In this document: positions 1 through 8,324 of the stretch, in pieces
How the letters are laid out: each line of letters starts with the position of its first letter
Position numbering within the stretch: position 1 is the stretch's first letter
Source: Actinomycetota bacterium
GTDB taxonomy: Bacteria > Actinomycetota > Acidimicrobiia > Acidimicrobiales > MedAcidi-G1
Reading direction: 5' to 3'
Assembly (NCBI GenBank): GCA_014381945.1
Contig: JACNKQ010000062.1
Location: 1-34,463 of the forward strand
DNA: 34,463 nt
Program-made: the position numbers and the translations under genes
Notes under the pieces: generated by a model
What the model saw: only the letters and a program-made list of their open reading frames with translations
Database searches by the model: none
Told to the model about the DNA's origin: nothing

Positions 1-35
1 GGCCCTTCTGGCTGTCCTGCTGGTCGGGACGTAAC

Positions 36-311
36 GTGGGAGCCGTGGAAGTCAAGGGCTACAAGATCGAACCCGAAGCCGACCTCACCAGGGCGCGTCT
101 CGAAGGGGCGAACCTCTCCGGGGCGAACCTCTCCTGGGCGAATCTCTCCTGGGCGAGCCCCAAGAGGAATATCCCCGGAGCGAACCTCAGAGGAGCGGAT
201 CTCGCCGGGGCGAACCTCGGAGAAACCAGCCTCACCGGAGCTCTTGCTGACAAACACACCATTTGGCCAGAAGGATTCAATCCGGCAGCTGCCGGAGTGA
301 TCTCCAAGTAG
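36..311 (+). CDS. Pentapeptide-repeat protein (possibly partial at 5' end)
   Basis: The 91-residue product carries tandem A(N/D)LxG pentapeptides over about residues 16-67 (GANLSGANLSWANLSWA, then GANLRGADLAGANLG), which in this family form a right-handed quadrilateral beta-helix. The tail, with TIWPEGFNPAAAGV, is a common C-terminal cap of short bacterial pentapeptide proteins. The biochemical role is unknown; some relatives mimic DNA, most are uncharacterised. The GTG at 36 is the first possible start, but the frame stays open to the left edge of the window, so the gene could begin further upstream. The repeats are also visible in the DNA as 15-bp units around ggggcgaacctc. A shorter helix than usual suggests a small or remnant member. 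Confidence 0.6.
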   Translation: MGAVEVKGYKIEPEADLTRARLEGANLSGANLSWANLSWASPKRNIPGANLRGADLAGANLGETSLTGALADKHTIWPEGFNPAAAGVISK

Positions 312-485
312 GCCTCCACCTCGGCGGGGGCTATCGCGGCGTCGCTTGGCGGCCGGCGAATGTCATCTACCCCTACCCCGTAAGGCAGCCTCGAGTTAAC
401 GATGGGGGGTGTTTGGGCAGGCGGCAAGCACTTCCGGTTGCTCCCAGCGTTGCTCCCAGAGAGGGTCCCGGGCCCGGACGCGAAG

Positions 486-510
486 CACCGCAGGCCTGTG
501 ACCTGCGGTG
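486..510 (-). terminator. Hairpin just downstream of tRNA-Ala
   Basis: A perfect 9-bp inverted repeat, caccgcagg (486-494) and cctgcggtg (502-510), encloses a 7-nt loop. It begins 5 nt beyond the tRNA 3' end on the minus strand. No U-tract follows, as is usual for terminators in high-GC actinobacteria. Function as a terminator or 3' processing signal is inferred from position. Confidence 0.55.
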
Positions 511-515
511 TTCAG

Positions 516-588
516 TGGAGCTAGAGGGAATTGAACCCTCGACCTCCTCCATGCCATGGAGGCGCTCTGCCAACTGAGCTATAGCCCC
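516..588 (-). tRNA. tRNA-Ala (anticodon GGC)
   Basis: Read on the minus strand, the 73 nt fold as a full cloverleaf. The acceptor stem GGGGCTA/TAGCTCC contains the G3:U70 wobble that is the identity element for alanyl-tRNA synthetase. The D arm has tagctcagttggcagagc, the anticodon stem is cctcc/ggagg with loop atggcat (anticodon GGC), and the T arm has gaggg ttcaatt ccctc. The discriminator is A73. The next bases are ctg, so CCA is not encoded and must be added by the CCA-adding enzyme. It is transcribed away from leuS. Confidence 0.97.
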
Positions 589-599
589 GGGGGGCGGTC

Positions 600-605
600 A
601 GGCTA
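600..605 (-). promoter_or_regulatory. Putative -10 box for tRNA-Ala
   Basis: The minus strand reads TAGCCT here, 11 nt before the mature tRNA 5' end. It matches the TANNNT box seen before most genes in this window. A short 5' leader would be removed by RNase P. No convincing -35 box is visible. Confidence 0.45.
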
Positions 606-651
606 CCAAGCACGTCATGGCGAACGGCCCGCCTTCGGGACCCGTGATCGG

Positions 652-657
652 TAGCCT
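652..657 (+). promoter_or_regulatory. Leaderless promoter -10 box of leuS
   Basis: TAGCCT lies 8 nt before the leuS ATG. Transcription should therefore start at or within a base or two of the start codon, giving a leaderless mRNA. No ribosome-binding site is visible before the ATG, which agrees. Confidence 0.6.
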
Positions 658-665
658 CGGCAGCC

Positions 666-3140
666 ATGCCCACGCCCTACGACCCCCAGGCCATCGAGAC
701 CCGCTGGCAGCAGCACTGGCTCGACCACGGCACCTACGAGGTCGACAACGACGACCCCCGGCCCCCGTACTACGTGCTGTCGATGTACCCGTACCCGAGC
801 GGCCCCGCACACATGGGACACGTCCGCAACTACACGATGGGTGACCTCCTGGTGCGCTACCGCACCATGCGCGGCGACGGCGTCCTGTCGCCGATCGGGT
901 TCGACTCGTTCGGCCTTCCCGCCGAGAACGCCGCCATCCAGACCGGCATCCACCCCCGCACAAACACCGAGGCCAACATCGAGAAACTCTCCGCCTCGCT
1001 GCGCCGCATCGGAGCCGCCTACGACTGGCGGCGGGTCGTCCGCAGCCACGACCCGTCCTACATGCGCTGGACCCAGTGGATCTTCCTCAAGTTCCACGAG
1101 GCCGGGCTCGTCTACCGCGACACCGCCCCCGTCAACTGGTGCCCCGGCTGCCAGACCGTGCTCGCCAACGAACAGGTCCTCGGCGACGGCACCTGCGAAC
1201 GCTCCGGCGACATCGTCGAGAACCGCGACATGGAGCAGTGGTTCTACCGCATCACCGAGTACGCCCAGGAACTGCTCGACGACCTCGACGACCTCGAATG
1301 GCCCAACAAGGTCAAGGTCATGCAACGCCACTGGATCGGCCGATCCGAAGGCGCCCAGTTCGGACTCCCGGTCGCCGACACCGACGGCAACGCCCGCACC
1401 GACGTCGAACCCGTCCAGGTCTTCACCACCCGACCCGACACCGGCTTCGGCATGACATTCGCCGTCATCTCACCCGAACACCCACGGCTCGACGAGCTAA
1501 CCACCGACGACCGCCGGGCCGACGTCCACGCCTTCCGATCGGCACTGGCCGGCCGCTCCGAGATCGACCGTCTCTCCAGCGAGGGAGGACTCGACAAACG
1601 CGGAATCGCCACCGGCGGCCGGGTCGTAAACCCGTTCACCGGGCAGGCCATACCGCTGTTCGCCGCCGACTACGTGCTGATGACCTACGGCACCGGGGCG
1701 ATCATGGCCGTTCCCGGCCAGGACCAGCGCGACTGGGAGTTCGCAGAAGTCCACGGCTGCGAAATAATCCGAACCGTCCAGCCCCCCGACGACTTCGACG
1801 GACAGGCCTACCTCGGCGACGGACCGGCGATCAACAGCGGATTCCTCAACGGCCTCCAAGTCACCGAGGCCAAGGCCGCCGCCATCGACTGGCTGGAAGC
1901 CGGTGGCATGGGAGAACGCAAGGTCAACTACCGGCTCCGCGACTGGCTTCTCTCCCGGCAGCGCTACTGGGGCTGCCCGATCCCGATCGTCTACTGCGAC
2001 GACTGCGGCGAACAACCGGTCCCCGCCGAGCAACTGCCGGTCGACCTTCCCGACGACGTCGAGTTCATGCCCACAGGCCGTTCTCCGCTCACCACCCACG
2101 AGGGCTTCCTTGCCGCCACCTGCCCGAAGTGCGGGGGTCCGGCCCGCCGCGAGACCGACACCATGGACACCTTCGTCGACTCGTCCTGGTACTTCCTGCG
2201 CTTCACCGACCCGTGGAACGAAGACGCACCCTTCGACCCGGCTGCCGCCGCCCGCTGGCTGGCAGTCGACCAGTACATCGGCGGAGTCGAGCACGCCATC
2301 CTCCACCTCATGTACGCCCGCTTCTTCACCAAGGCGCTCGCCGACCTCGGCGTGGCCCCCGACAGCGTACGGGAGCCCTTCGCCCGCCTCTTCACACAGG
2401 GCATGATCCGGCTCGGCGGCGTCAAGATGTCGAAGTCCAAGGGCAACCTCGTCGCCCCCGAGGAGATCCTCGACGACCAGGGAGCCGACGCCCTGCGCCT
2501 CGCACACCTCCAGATCAAACCCCCCCAGGAGGACGTCGACTGGGAGGACTTCGGGATCGACGGATGTGCCAAGTTCCTGGCCCGCGTCTGGCGCCTAGCC
2601 GAACCCGGCAGCCCGCTGGCGGCCGGTGCACGCCACGGCGACCCCACCCCGGCCGACATCGACCTCGACAAGGCAACCCACCGCCTTGTCGCCCGCATCA
2701 CCGACGAATACGACCGCTGGTCCTACAACACCGCCATCGCCGGATTCATGGAGTTCACCAACCTCGTATACCGCTGGGTGCAGGCCGACGACGGGCCACA
2801 CGGCCCGACCCTCGACGCCGCCCTCGATGCGCTCCTCCTCACGATGGCGCCCGCCGCCCCACACCTCTGCGCCGAACTCTGGGAACTCCGCAACGGCGGA
2901 CACATCCACGAACAGCCGTGGCCCGAAGCCGACCCCGACAAACTCGTCGACGACACCGTCACCATGGTCGTCCAGGTCAACGGCAGGGTCCGCGACCGGA
3001 TCGAGGTGCCCGCCGACATCGACGAAGCCGCCGCCGAGGCCGCCGCCCTGGCCTCCGAACGGATCGCCGCCCACCTCGACGGAGGCACGCCAAAAAAGGT
3101 CATCGTCCGCCCACCCGGGCTGGTCAACGTCGTCGTCTGA
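666..3140 (+). CDS. leuS: Leucyl-tRNA synthetase
   Basis: LeuRS charges tRNA-Leu with leucine in the cytoplasm. The 824-residue protein has the class I signatures HMGH (residues 49-52, in [20 protein letters not shown]) and KMSKS (587-591). Zinc-type cysteine pairs occur in NWCPGC and, later, CDDCGEQ and CPKCGG. The CP1 editing domain is present, with TTRPDT and [19 protein letters not shown]. The usual PAHD/PGHD appears as PGQD, so the histidine beside the conserved aspartate is replaced by Gln. Length is near the bacterial norm (about 820-880). The ATG is fixed by the leaderless -10 box. The stop codon lies 9 bp from that of the convergent PAC2 gene. Confidence 0.97.
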   Translation: MPTPYDPQAIETRWQQHWLDHGTYEVDNDDPRPPYYVLSMYPYPSGPAHMGHVRNYTMGDLLVRYRTMRGDGVLSPIGFDSFGLPAENAAIQTGIHPRTNTEANIEKLSASLRRIGAAYDWRRVVRSHDPSYMRWTQWIFLKFHEAGLVYRDTAPVNWCPGCQTVLANEQVLGDGTCERSGDIVENRDMEQWFYRITEYAQELLDDLDDLEWPNKVKVMQRHWIGRSEGAQFGLPVADTDGNARTDVEPVQVFTTRPDTGFGMTFAVISPEHPRLDELTTDDRRADVHAFRSALAGRSEIDRLSSEGGLDKRGIATGGRVVNPFTGQAIPLFAADYVLMTYGTGAIMAVPGQDQRDWEFAEVHGCEIIRTVQPPDDFDGQAYLGDGPAINSGFLNGLQVTEAKAAAIDWLEAGGMGERKVNYRLRDWLLSRQRYWGCPIPIVYCDDCGEQPVPAEQLPVDLPDDVEFMPTGRSPLTTHEGFLAATCPKCGGPARRETDTMDTFVDSSWYFLRFTDPWNEDAPFDPAAAARWLAVDQYIGGVEHAILHLMYARFFTKALADLGVAPDSVREPFARLFTQGMIRLGGVKMSKSKGNLVAPEEILDDQGADALRLAHLQIKPPQEDVDWEDFGIDGCAKFLARVWRLAEPGSPLAAGARHGDPTPADIDLDKATHRLVARITDEYDRWSYNTAIAGFMEFTNLVYRWVQADDGPHGPTLDAALDALLLTMAPAAPHLCAELWELRNGGHIHEQPWPEADPDKLVDDTVTMVVQVNGRVRDRIEVPADIDEAAAEAAALASERIAAHLDGGTPKKVIVRPPGLVNVVV

Positions 3141-3149
3141 GCCGCCCGC

Positions 3150-4004
3150 TCACTGGTCGCGCAGGAACTGCTCCAACTCGGCTGCCAGGTCGTCACCCGT
3201 AGGCAGGCGGGAACGGGGATCGTGGAGATCGTCGTAGATGGACTCCAACTTCTCGAGCATGGTCACGTGCTCGGGGTCCCGGGCCACCATCTCGTCCAGA
3301 CGGGCACGGGCCGACAACGCCCGCTCCGTGACCGGCGTGAGATCGATGTCCGCACCGGTCAGGGCGGCCAGCCCCGCAAGGAGCGCCTCGGCGGCCGGAG
3401 CGAACGACGTGGCCGACAGGTAGTGGGGGACCTGTGCCCACAGGCCGAGGGCCTCGATCCCGGCAGCGGTGGCGGCGGCCTCGACCGCTGCCTGGGCTCC
3501 CGCCGGCACCTCGAGGGAGGCGCTCAAGAAGTCGAGGCGCTCCACCAGGTCGGACGAACCCGCCGTACAGGCCAGCCGCGTGGGGCGGGTGTGCGGAACA
3601 GCCGCCGGATACGCCCCCAGGCCGATCACCTGGACCACGTCGAGGCGGCCACACAGCCCGAGCACGGCCTCGGCGAAGGCCCGCCACTCATGGTCGGGCT
3701 CGACGCCGTGGAGCAGCAGGACATCCCGGCCCTCGATGTGGTCCAGGAACCGGAGCTCGATGGAGGGCCACTCGAGCCCCCGGCTCACACCGTCGACGAG
3801 GCGCAACGTCGGCCGACGGGCCCGATGGTCGAGGAGGCGATCGGTGTCGAAGCGCCCGATGGCGTGCCCTTCGCCGTCCAACAGGTGGGAACGGACCTCG
3901 GCCGCAGCGCCGGCCGCATCGATCCAGCCGTCGAGGGCCAGCACCAGCACGGCCTGCTCGATGTCGGGCTGGTCGAAGAACTCGACCAGGTCCTGCCCGG
4001 TCAC
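3150..4004 (-). CDS. PAC2 (proteasome assembly chaperone-like) family protein
   Basis: The protein begins VTGQDLVEFFDQPDIEQAVL and continues LALDGWIDAAGAAAEV, the typical N-terminus of the actinobacterial PAC2 family (Pfam PAC2, formerly DUF75). It keeps the VIGLGAYPAAVPHTRP region and the C-terminal segment ending DDLAAELEQFLRDQ. The fold is related to eukaryotic and archaeal proteasome assembly chaperones and to purine nucleoside phosphorylases; the bacterial role is not established. I chose GTG 4004 because it overlaps the APH stop as GTGA, implying translational coupling, and because family members start just before LVEF. A GTG at 4022 would add six residues. About 284 residues. Confidence 0.82.
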   Translation of the reverse strand: MTGQDLVEFFDQPDIEQAVLVLALDGWIDAAGAAAEVRSHLLDGEGHAIGRFDTDRLLDHRARRPTLRLVDGVSRGLEWPSIELRFLDHIEGRDVLLLHGVEPDHEWRAFAEAVLGLCGRLDVVQVIGLGAYPAAVPHTRPTRLACTAGSSDLVERLDFLSASLEVPAGAQAAVEAAATAAGIEALGLWAQVPHYLSATSFAPAAEALLAGLAALTGADIDLTPVTERALSARARLDEMVARDPEHVTMLEKLESIYDDLHDPRSRLPTGDDLAAELEQFLRDQ

Positions 4005-5029
4005 CGAAGCCGCCCGGCACACTCGGCGGCGATCTCTGCAAGCGCCAGCACCCGATCCCCGAACAGCCGGGTCAGGTCCGGGTCGGCCTCACCCATCACC
4101 CCGGCCTCGTAACGCGAAAACACACCCTCGACGATGCAGGCGGTGCGCCAGTGGGCGAACGCCAGGTAGAAGTCGAGGTGTTCGAGGTCGCGCCCGCTGT
4201 GCGACGCATACAGGTCGCGCACCTCGTCCGGAGACGGGTAGCCCTGCGCCGAGGCATTGAGGAGCACATCGCCCGCGGCCCTCTGATCGGCATATGCGAT
4301 CATGGCGGCCAGATCCGCCAGCACATCGCCCAGCGTGCAGAGCTCCCAGTCGAGTACGGCCGCCACGCCCCCGTCGGGCCGCATCATGCAGTTGTCGAGC
4401 CGGTAGTCACCGTGCACGATGCCGACGCCCTGCTGCTCGGGAACACGGGCGGCGAGCCGATCGTGGACCTCCAGCACCCGGGGGATGTCCCGGGTGGACG
4501 ACTGCTCGAACTGCAGGCGCCACCGCTTGAGTTGGCGCTGTATGTAGCCGTCGCGGCGGGCGAAGTCGCCCAGGCCCACAGCATCTACGTCGAGGTCGTG
4601 CAATCGCGCAAGCACCTCGACCAGCGATGCCCCCATGCGGCCCAACAGGGCCGGCTCGAGCGCCGAGGCGTCCTCATAGGTGCGGACGACCATGCCCTCG
4701 ACGAACTCCATGGCATAGAAGGGCGCCCCGTTGACCACCTCGTCCTCGCACAGGCCGATGATCCCCGGAACCGGAACACCGGTGCCGGCGAGGGCGCTGA
4801 TGATCCGGTGCTCCCTCGCCATGTCGTGGGCCGTGGCGAGCACCTGGCCCAGCGGGGGACGACGCAGCACCCAGCGCCCACCGGCCTCGTCCGACACGGC
4901 GAACGTGAGGTTCGAGCGGCCACCCTCTATGTGTTCGAAGGTGAGGTCGCCTGTGATGTCCAGGCGTTCCTCGAACCAGCGCTGCAGGCTCACCGGGTCC
5001 ACGCCCTGCACCGTCGGTCCACCGCTCAT
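4001..5029 (-). CDS. APH-family phosphotransferase (ACAD10/11 N-domain type)
   Basis: This 342-residue protein has the aminoglycoside phosphotransferase/choline kinase-like fold. The catalytic loop is IVHGDYRLDN (H206-G-D208, N213) and the metal-binding motif is VLDWELCTLGD (D227), the DFG equivalent. IEGGRSNLTF is the nucleotide-loop region. Sequence style matches the family related to the kinase-like domain of acyl-CoA dehydrogenases ACAD10/11, whose members act on small hydroxylated molecules, including 4-hydroxy acids. It is not evidence of drug resistance; the substrate here is unknown. The ATG at 5029 is chosen because TACCGT lies 8 nt upstream; a TTG at 5038 is less likely. It overlaps the PAC2 gene. 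Confidence 0.85.
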   Translation of the reverse strand: MSGGPTVQGVDPVSLQRWFEERLDITGDLTFEHIEGGRSNLTFAVSDEAGGRWVLRRPPLGQVLATAHDMAREHRIISALAGTGVPVPGIIGLCEDEVVNGAPFYAMEFVEGMVVRTYEDASALEPALLGRMGASLVEVLARLHDLDVDAVGLGDFARRDGYIQRQLKRWRLQFEQSSTRDIPRVLEVHDRLAARVPEQQGVGIVHGDYRLDNCMMRPDGGVAAVLDWELCTLGDVLADLAAMIAYADQRAAGDVLLNASAQGYPSPDEVRDLYASHSGRDLEHLDFYLAFAHWRTACIVEGVFSRYEAGVMGEADPDLTRLFGDRVLALAEIAAECAGRLR

Positions 5030-5037
5030 GGCTGACA

Positions 5038-5043
5038 ACGGTA
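5038..5043 (-). promoter_or_regulatory. Leaderless promoter -10 box of the APH-PAC2 pair
   Basis: The minus strand reads TACCGT, with 8 nt before the ATG at 5029. It faces away from the thioredoxin promoter (TACCCT at 5067), so the interval 5030-5126 is a divergent promoter region. Confidence 0.6.
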
Positions 5044-5066
5044 GTGGAGGCGTCAGAGTGGCTCCC

Positions 5067-5072
5067 TACCCT
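5067..5072 (+). promoter_or_regulatory. Putative -10 box of the thioredoxin-comEA-comEC unit
   Basis: TACCCT would place the transcript start near 5079 and leave a leader of about 47 nt. An AGGAG at 5107-5111 lies upstream of the thioredoxin ATG at a rather long spacing (15 nt). No start codon sits 6-10 nt after this box, so unlike most genes here this one appears to have a leader. Confidence 0.45.
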
Positions 5073-5126
5073 GAACGGGAAAGCGAACGCGCCCACCCAT
5101 CGCCCCAGGAGACCACAGACCCGCCC

Positions 5127-5828
5127 ATGGACGTCACCGATGCCACCTTCCAGGTCGAGGTCGTCGACCGCTCGGCGCAGATGCCCGTCGTCGTCGACCT
5201 CTGGGCACCCTGGTGCGGACCCTGCAAGCAGCTGGGCCCCATCCTCGAAAAGGTCATCGGCGAGACCGGAGGCAGCGTCGTCCTCGCCAAGGTGAACGTC
5301 GACGAAAACCCCGGGGTCGCCCAGGCCTTCCAGGCACAGTCGATCCCCGCCGTACACGCCATCGTCGACGGCAAGCCCGCAGACTCGTTCATGGGGGCGC
5401 AGGGCGAGGCCTTCGTGCGCGACTTCGTCAACCGCCTCCTGCCGGCACAGGAACCCTCGGAACTCGAGCGCCTCCTGGCGGCCGGCGACGAGGCCTCCCT
5501 GCGGGCGGTGCTCGAAGCCGAACCCGACCATCCCGAGGCATCCGTCGCACTCGCAGCGATCCTGATCCAACGCGACGGGCCAGGCGAACGCGACGAGGCG
5601 CTTGCCCTGCTCGCCGCCGTACCGGAGACCCCGCAGACCCGCCACCTGACGGCCCTGGCCCGCACCGAACCCGTCGACGACATCGAAGGCCGCCTGGGCG
5701 AACTGCTGGCCTCGGTGAAGTCCGACGACGACGACCGACAGGCCTACATCGACCTGCTCGACATCCTCGGCCCCGACGACCCCCGCACCGCCGAATGGCG
5801 ACGGCGGCTCACCTCCGCCCTGTACTGA
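5127..5828 (+). CDS. Thioredoxin-domain protein with C-terminal TPR-like region (CnoX/YbbN type)
   Basis: Residues 1-110 form a thioredoxin domain with an intact redox motif, LWAPWCGPCKQLGP. The cis-proline region is also present (QSIPAVHAIVDGKP). The remaining 120 residues are Ala/Leu-rich helices (LERLLAAGDEASLRAVLEAE and following), as in the TPR tail of YbbN/CnoX co-chaperone thioredoxins. In that family the protein holds and protects oxidation-prone clients and passes them to chaperones. Here the active site is WCGPC rather than the SxxC of E. coli CnoX, so it could also act as an oxidoreductase. ATG 5127 begins the conserved domain. It leads the comEA-comEC unit. Confidence 0.85.
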   Translation: MDVTDATFQVEVVDRSAQMPVVVDLWAPWCGPCKQLGPILEKVIGETGGSVVLAKVNVDENPGVAQAFQAQSIPAVHAIVDGKPADSFMGAQGEAFVRDFVNRLLPAQEPSELERLLAAGDEASLRAVLEAEPDHPEASVALAAILIQRDGPGERDEALALLAAVPETPQTRHLTALARTEPVDDIEGRLGELLASVKSDDDDRQAYIDLLDILGPDDPRTAEWRRRLTSALY

Positions 5829-5925
5829 GCGCACCCCCCCGGATCGGCGGCCCTGGGCCGCCCGGAAACGGCTTCCCCGCCTGCCTGTCTCCGGCCCCGT
5901 GCCGGCACCACCCGGGAGGTGCACC

Positions 5926-6570
5926 GTGCCCTTCGTCCCGCCTGCCGAGGGTGGCCCCCTGCGCCGCCGGATCTCGGACTTTTTCTTCGAACACCCCCTG
6001 GACACCCGACGGGCGGTCATCACCGCATCGGCACTCATGCTCGTGGCCGTCCTCGGCTTCGTGGCCTGGCCCCGTCCGGCCGACGACCTCCCCACCCACC
6101 TGCCGTTCGTCACGATCCCGCCCAGCAGCACCACGATGCCCGCAGAGGTCGTGGTCCACGTCGCCGGCGCCGTGCTCCACCCCGGCCTCTACCACCGCCC
6201 GGCCGGCGACAGGGTGGCCGACCTGCTCGAAGCCGCCGGAGGGCCGCTCGACGAAGCCGACCTCGACCGGCTCAACCTCGCCGAACCCCTCCTCGACGGC
6301 ATCCGGGTCTGGGTGCCATCCGTCGCCCAACCCCACGACCCGCTTCCAGCGCAGGCGGCCGGCACCGGCCCCGTAGACCTGAACCGGGCCACAGCCGCCC
6401 AACTCGAGGACCTGACCGGCGTCGGACCGTCCCTGGCAGCGGCCATCCTCGACCACCGCGACCGCTTCGGCCCGTTCGGGGTGGTCGACGACCTCCTCGC
6501 AGTCTCCGGAATCGGCCCCGCAAAGCTCGCAGGCCTACGGGACCAGGTCCGGATCGCACCCACGGGATGA
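5926..6570 (+). CDS. comEA: Competence protein ComEA (SLBB and helix-hairpin-helix)
   Basis: ComEA is the membrane-anchored DNA receptor of the transformation machinery. The 214-residue product has one TM helix at about residues 30-48 (VITASALMLVAVLGFVAW). An SLBB domain follows (VVVHVAGAVLHPGLY onward, about 70-127). A C-terminal helix-hairpin-helix pair follows (DLNRATAAQLEDLTGVGP and VSGIGPAKLAGLRDQV) that binds DNA without sequence preference. GTG 5926 is preferred because GGGAGG (5914-5919) lies 6 nt upstream; GTG 5899 would add nine residues. Its stop overlaps the comEC start as ATGA. Confidence 0.92.
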   Translation: MPFVPPAEGGPLRRRISDFFFEHPLDTRRAVITASALMLVAVLGFVAWPRPADDLPTHLPFVTIPPSSTTMPAEVVVHVAGAVLHPGLYHRPAGDRVADLLEAAGGPLDEADLDRLNLAEPLLDGIRVWVPSVAQPHDPLPAQAAGTGPVDLNRATAAQLEDLTGVGPSLAAAILDHRDRFGPFGVVDDLLAVSGIGPAKLAGLRDQVRIAPTG

Positions 6571-8324
6571 CGGCGCCCGTCCTGCTCGCAGGAGCCCTCA
6601 CGGGCGCATTCCTGGCTTACCCAACCGGCCCCCCGATACTCCTGACGGCCGCCATCGCAGCGACCGCATGGCACCTGCTCGGCGGGCGAACGATCCTGCT
6701 GGCGGCCCTCGGACTCGGGCTGGTCACCTCTGCGCTCGCCGACCGGGCATGGCAGGGCACCGCCGACGCACGCCAGGGGACCGTCTCCGGCGTCGTACGC
6801 CTGGTCAGCGACCCCCGCCCGATGCCGGGCGGAGGCTGGCGTGCCGAGGTCCGCCTCGACGGACACCGCTACGACGCCGAGTTCCCACCGACGACAGCGG
6901 CCACCGGGGTCGGCGACCTCCTGACAGGGGAGGGGATCATGCTGACCGGGGACCTGGACGGCGACCCCTGGCGCTGGCAGCGCATCCGCCACGTGGAGGG
7001 GACCCTCGAGGTCGCAAACGTCGGAGCGACACTCCCCGCAGGCCCGCTCCACCGGCTGGCGAACGCCCTGCGCAGAACCCTCGTCGGCGGCACGGCGCCG
7101 CTGCCCCCCGAGCAGGCGTCGCTGCTGACCGGCCTGGTCCTGGGCGACGACCGCTCCCAGGGCGACCGGACCGCCGACGACTTCCGGGCCGCCGGCCTGG
7201 GACACCTCCTCGCCGTCTCGGGCCAGAACGTGGCACTCGTCGTGGCTGCAGCCGGCCCGCTGCTCCGACGCCTCCGCTTCCGTACCCGCCTCCCGGCAAC
7301 GTTGCTGCTCCTGGCCTTCTTCGCCCTGGTCACACGCTTCGAGCCATCGGTCCTGCGAGCCACCGTGATGGCCGGAGGGAGCGCCGCGATCGCCGCCAGG
7401 GGACGCGAGGCGGACGGGCTGCGGCTGCTCTGCCTCACGGTCGCCGCCCTCGTTCTGGTCGACCCGCTCCTGGTACACCGGGCGGCATTCCAACTGTCGG
7501 TGGTCGCATGTGCAGGGATACTGCTCGGCTCGGCAGCGTTGGCAGACCTCCTACCCGGACCACGCCCGGTCCGGGAGGCGGCTGCGGTGACCCTCGCAGC
7601 ACAATCGGCAGTGGCACCGCTCCTGCTGCTGCTCTTCGGCCCGGTGCCGGTTGCGGCGCTGCCGGCCAACCTGCTGGCCGCCCCCGTTGCAGGGCCCCTC
7701 ATGGTCTGGGGACTAACCGGGGGACTGCTCGCCGGCATCGTCGGATCTCCCCTCGACGGCCTGCTCCACGTACCCTCCGGGCTCGGCCTCGGATGGATAG
7801 GCGGGATGGCCGCCTGGGCGGGCCGGCACCCGATCGGGCTGCTCGGCGGACCGCTCGCCCTGGGCACCTCGATGCTCGTCGCATGGGCCGCCATCTGCGC
7901 AAGGCGGTCAGCCCGGCGGACAGGACACCTGGCCCTGCTGATGCTGGGAGCCGTGCTGCTGGCCAGCGCCCTGTCCGCCTGGACGTCGTCGCCGGGTAGG
8001 GGGGCCGCGGGTGGGTTGCGGGTCCTCGACGCCGCCGGATCCGTGATCGTGGTCGACGAGTTCCGCTCCGCCGAACGCCTCCTCTCAGACCTGCGCCGAA
8101 CCGGGGTGCGGGCGCCGTCGCTGTTGGTGTTCCGTGCAGTCGTTCCACCGGAGGTGGCCTCCGCCCTGGGCGAACGCTTTCCTGAGGCAGACATCTGGGG
8201 CCCTCCCGGCTCGGTAGGCGCCACGACACCGCCCCCGGGCACCGTGATCCGGACGGGAGGCGATGGGTGGCAGGTCGACCTCCTCGGCGGCCACATCAGG
8301 GTCCGACGACGGCCGGAGCCATGA
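6567..8324 (+). CDS. comEC: ComEC/Rec2 DNA channel with degenerate C-terminal domain
   Basis: ComEC forms the inner-membrane channel for single-stranded DNA uptake. This 585-residue version has N-terminal TM helices, an OB-like soluble segment (GTVSGVVRLVSDPRP onward) and the Competence domain with LLTGLVLGDDRSQ, GLGHLLAVSGQNVALV and SVLRATVMAG. B. subtilis ComEC is about 775 residues and ends in a metallo-beta-lactamase-like domain. Here residues 484-585 look like a collapsed remnant: they start LRVLDAAGSVIVVDE, but the place of the THxDxDH metal motif reads LLVFRAVVPPEVASAL. The start overlaps comEA (ATGA) and the stop overlaps folP (ATGA). Natural competence is not shown by this alone. Confidence 0.92.
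   Translation: MTAPVLLAGALTGAFLAYPTGPPILLTAAIAATAWHLLGGRTILLAALGLGLVTSALADRAWQGTADARQGTVSGVVRLVSDPRPMPGGGWRAEVRLDGHRYDAEFPPTTAATGVGDLLTGEGIMLTGDLDGDPWRWQRIRHVEGTLEVANVGATLPAGPLHRLANALRRTLVGGTAPLPPEQASLLTGLVLGDDRSQGDRTADDFRAAGLGHLLAVSGQNVALVVAAAGPLLRRLRFRTRLPATLLLLAFFALVTRFEPSVLRATVMAGGSAAIAARGREADGLRLLCLTVAALVLVDPLLVHRAAFQLSVVACAGILLGSAALADLLPGPRPVREAAAVTLAAQSAVAPLLLLLFGPVPVAALPANLLAAPVAGPLMVWGLTGGLLAGIVGSPLDGLLHVPSGLGLGWIGGMAAWAGRHPIGLLGGPLALGTSMLVAWAAICARRSARRTGHLALLMLGAVLLASALSAWTSSPGRGAAGGLRVLDAAGSVIVVDEFRSAERLLSDLRRTGVRAPSLLVFRAVVPPEVASALGERFPEADIWGPPGSVGATTPPPGTVIRTGGDGWQVDLLGGHIRVRRRPEP

Noticed and set aside
36-311. Quinolone-resistance (Qnr-like) pentapeptide protein
   Set aside because: Too short (91 residues) and the repeats are few and interrupted. 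Nothing specific to Qnr or MfpA is seen.
312-485. Possible gene or RNA between the pentapeptide gene and the tRNA terminator
   Set aside because: Frames here are short, overlap on both strands and give no recognisable product. I see no RNA fold beyond the tRNA hairpin.
1076-3202. 708-codon frame within leuS in another frame
   Set aside because: Arg/Pro-rich product with no domain, fully inside leuS. It is a frame shadow.
4001-5029. Aminoglycoside resistance gene
   Set aside because: Although the fold is APH-like, the sequence style matches the ACAD10/11-type kinase branch, and the genomic context is housekeeping.
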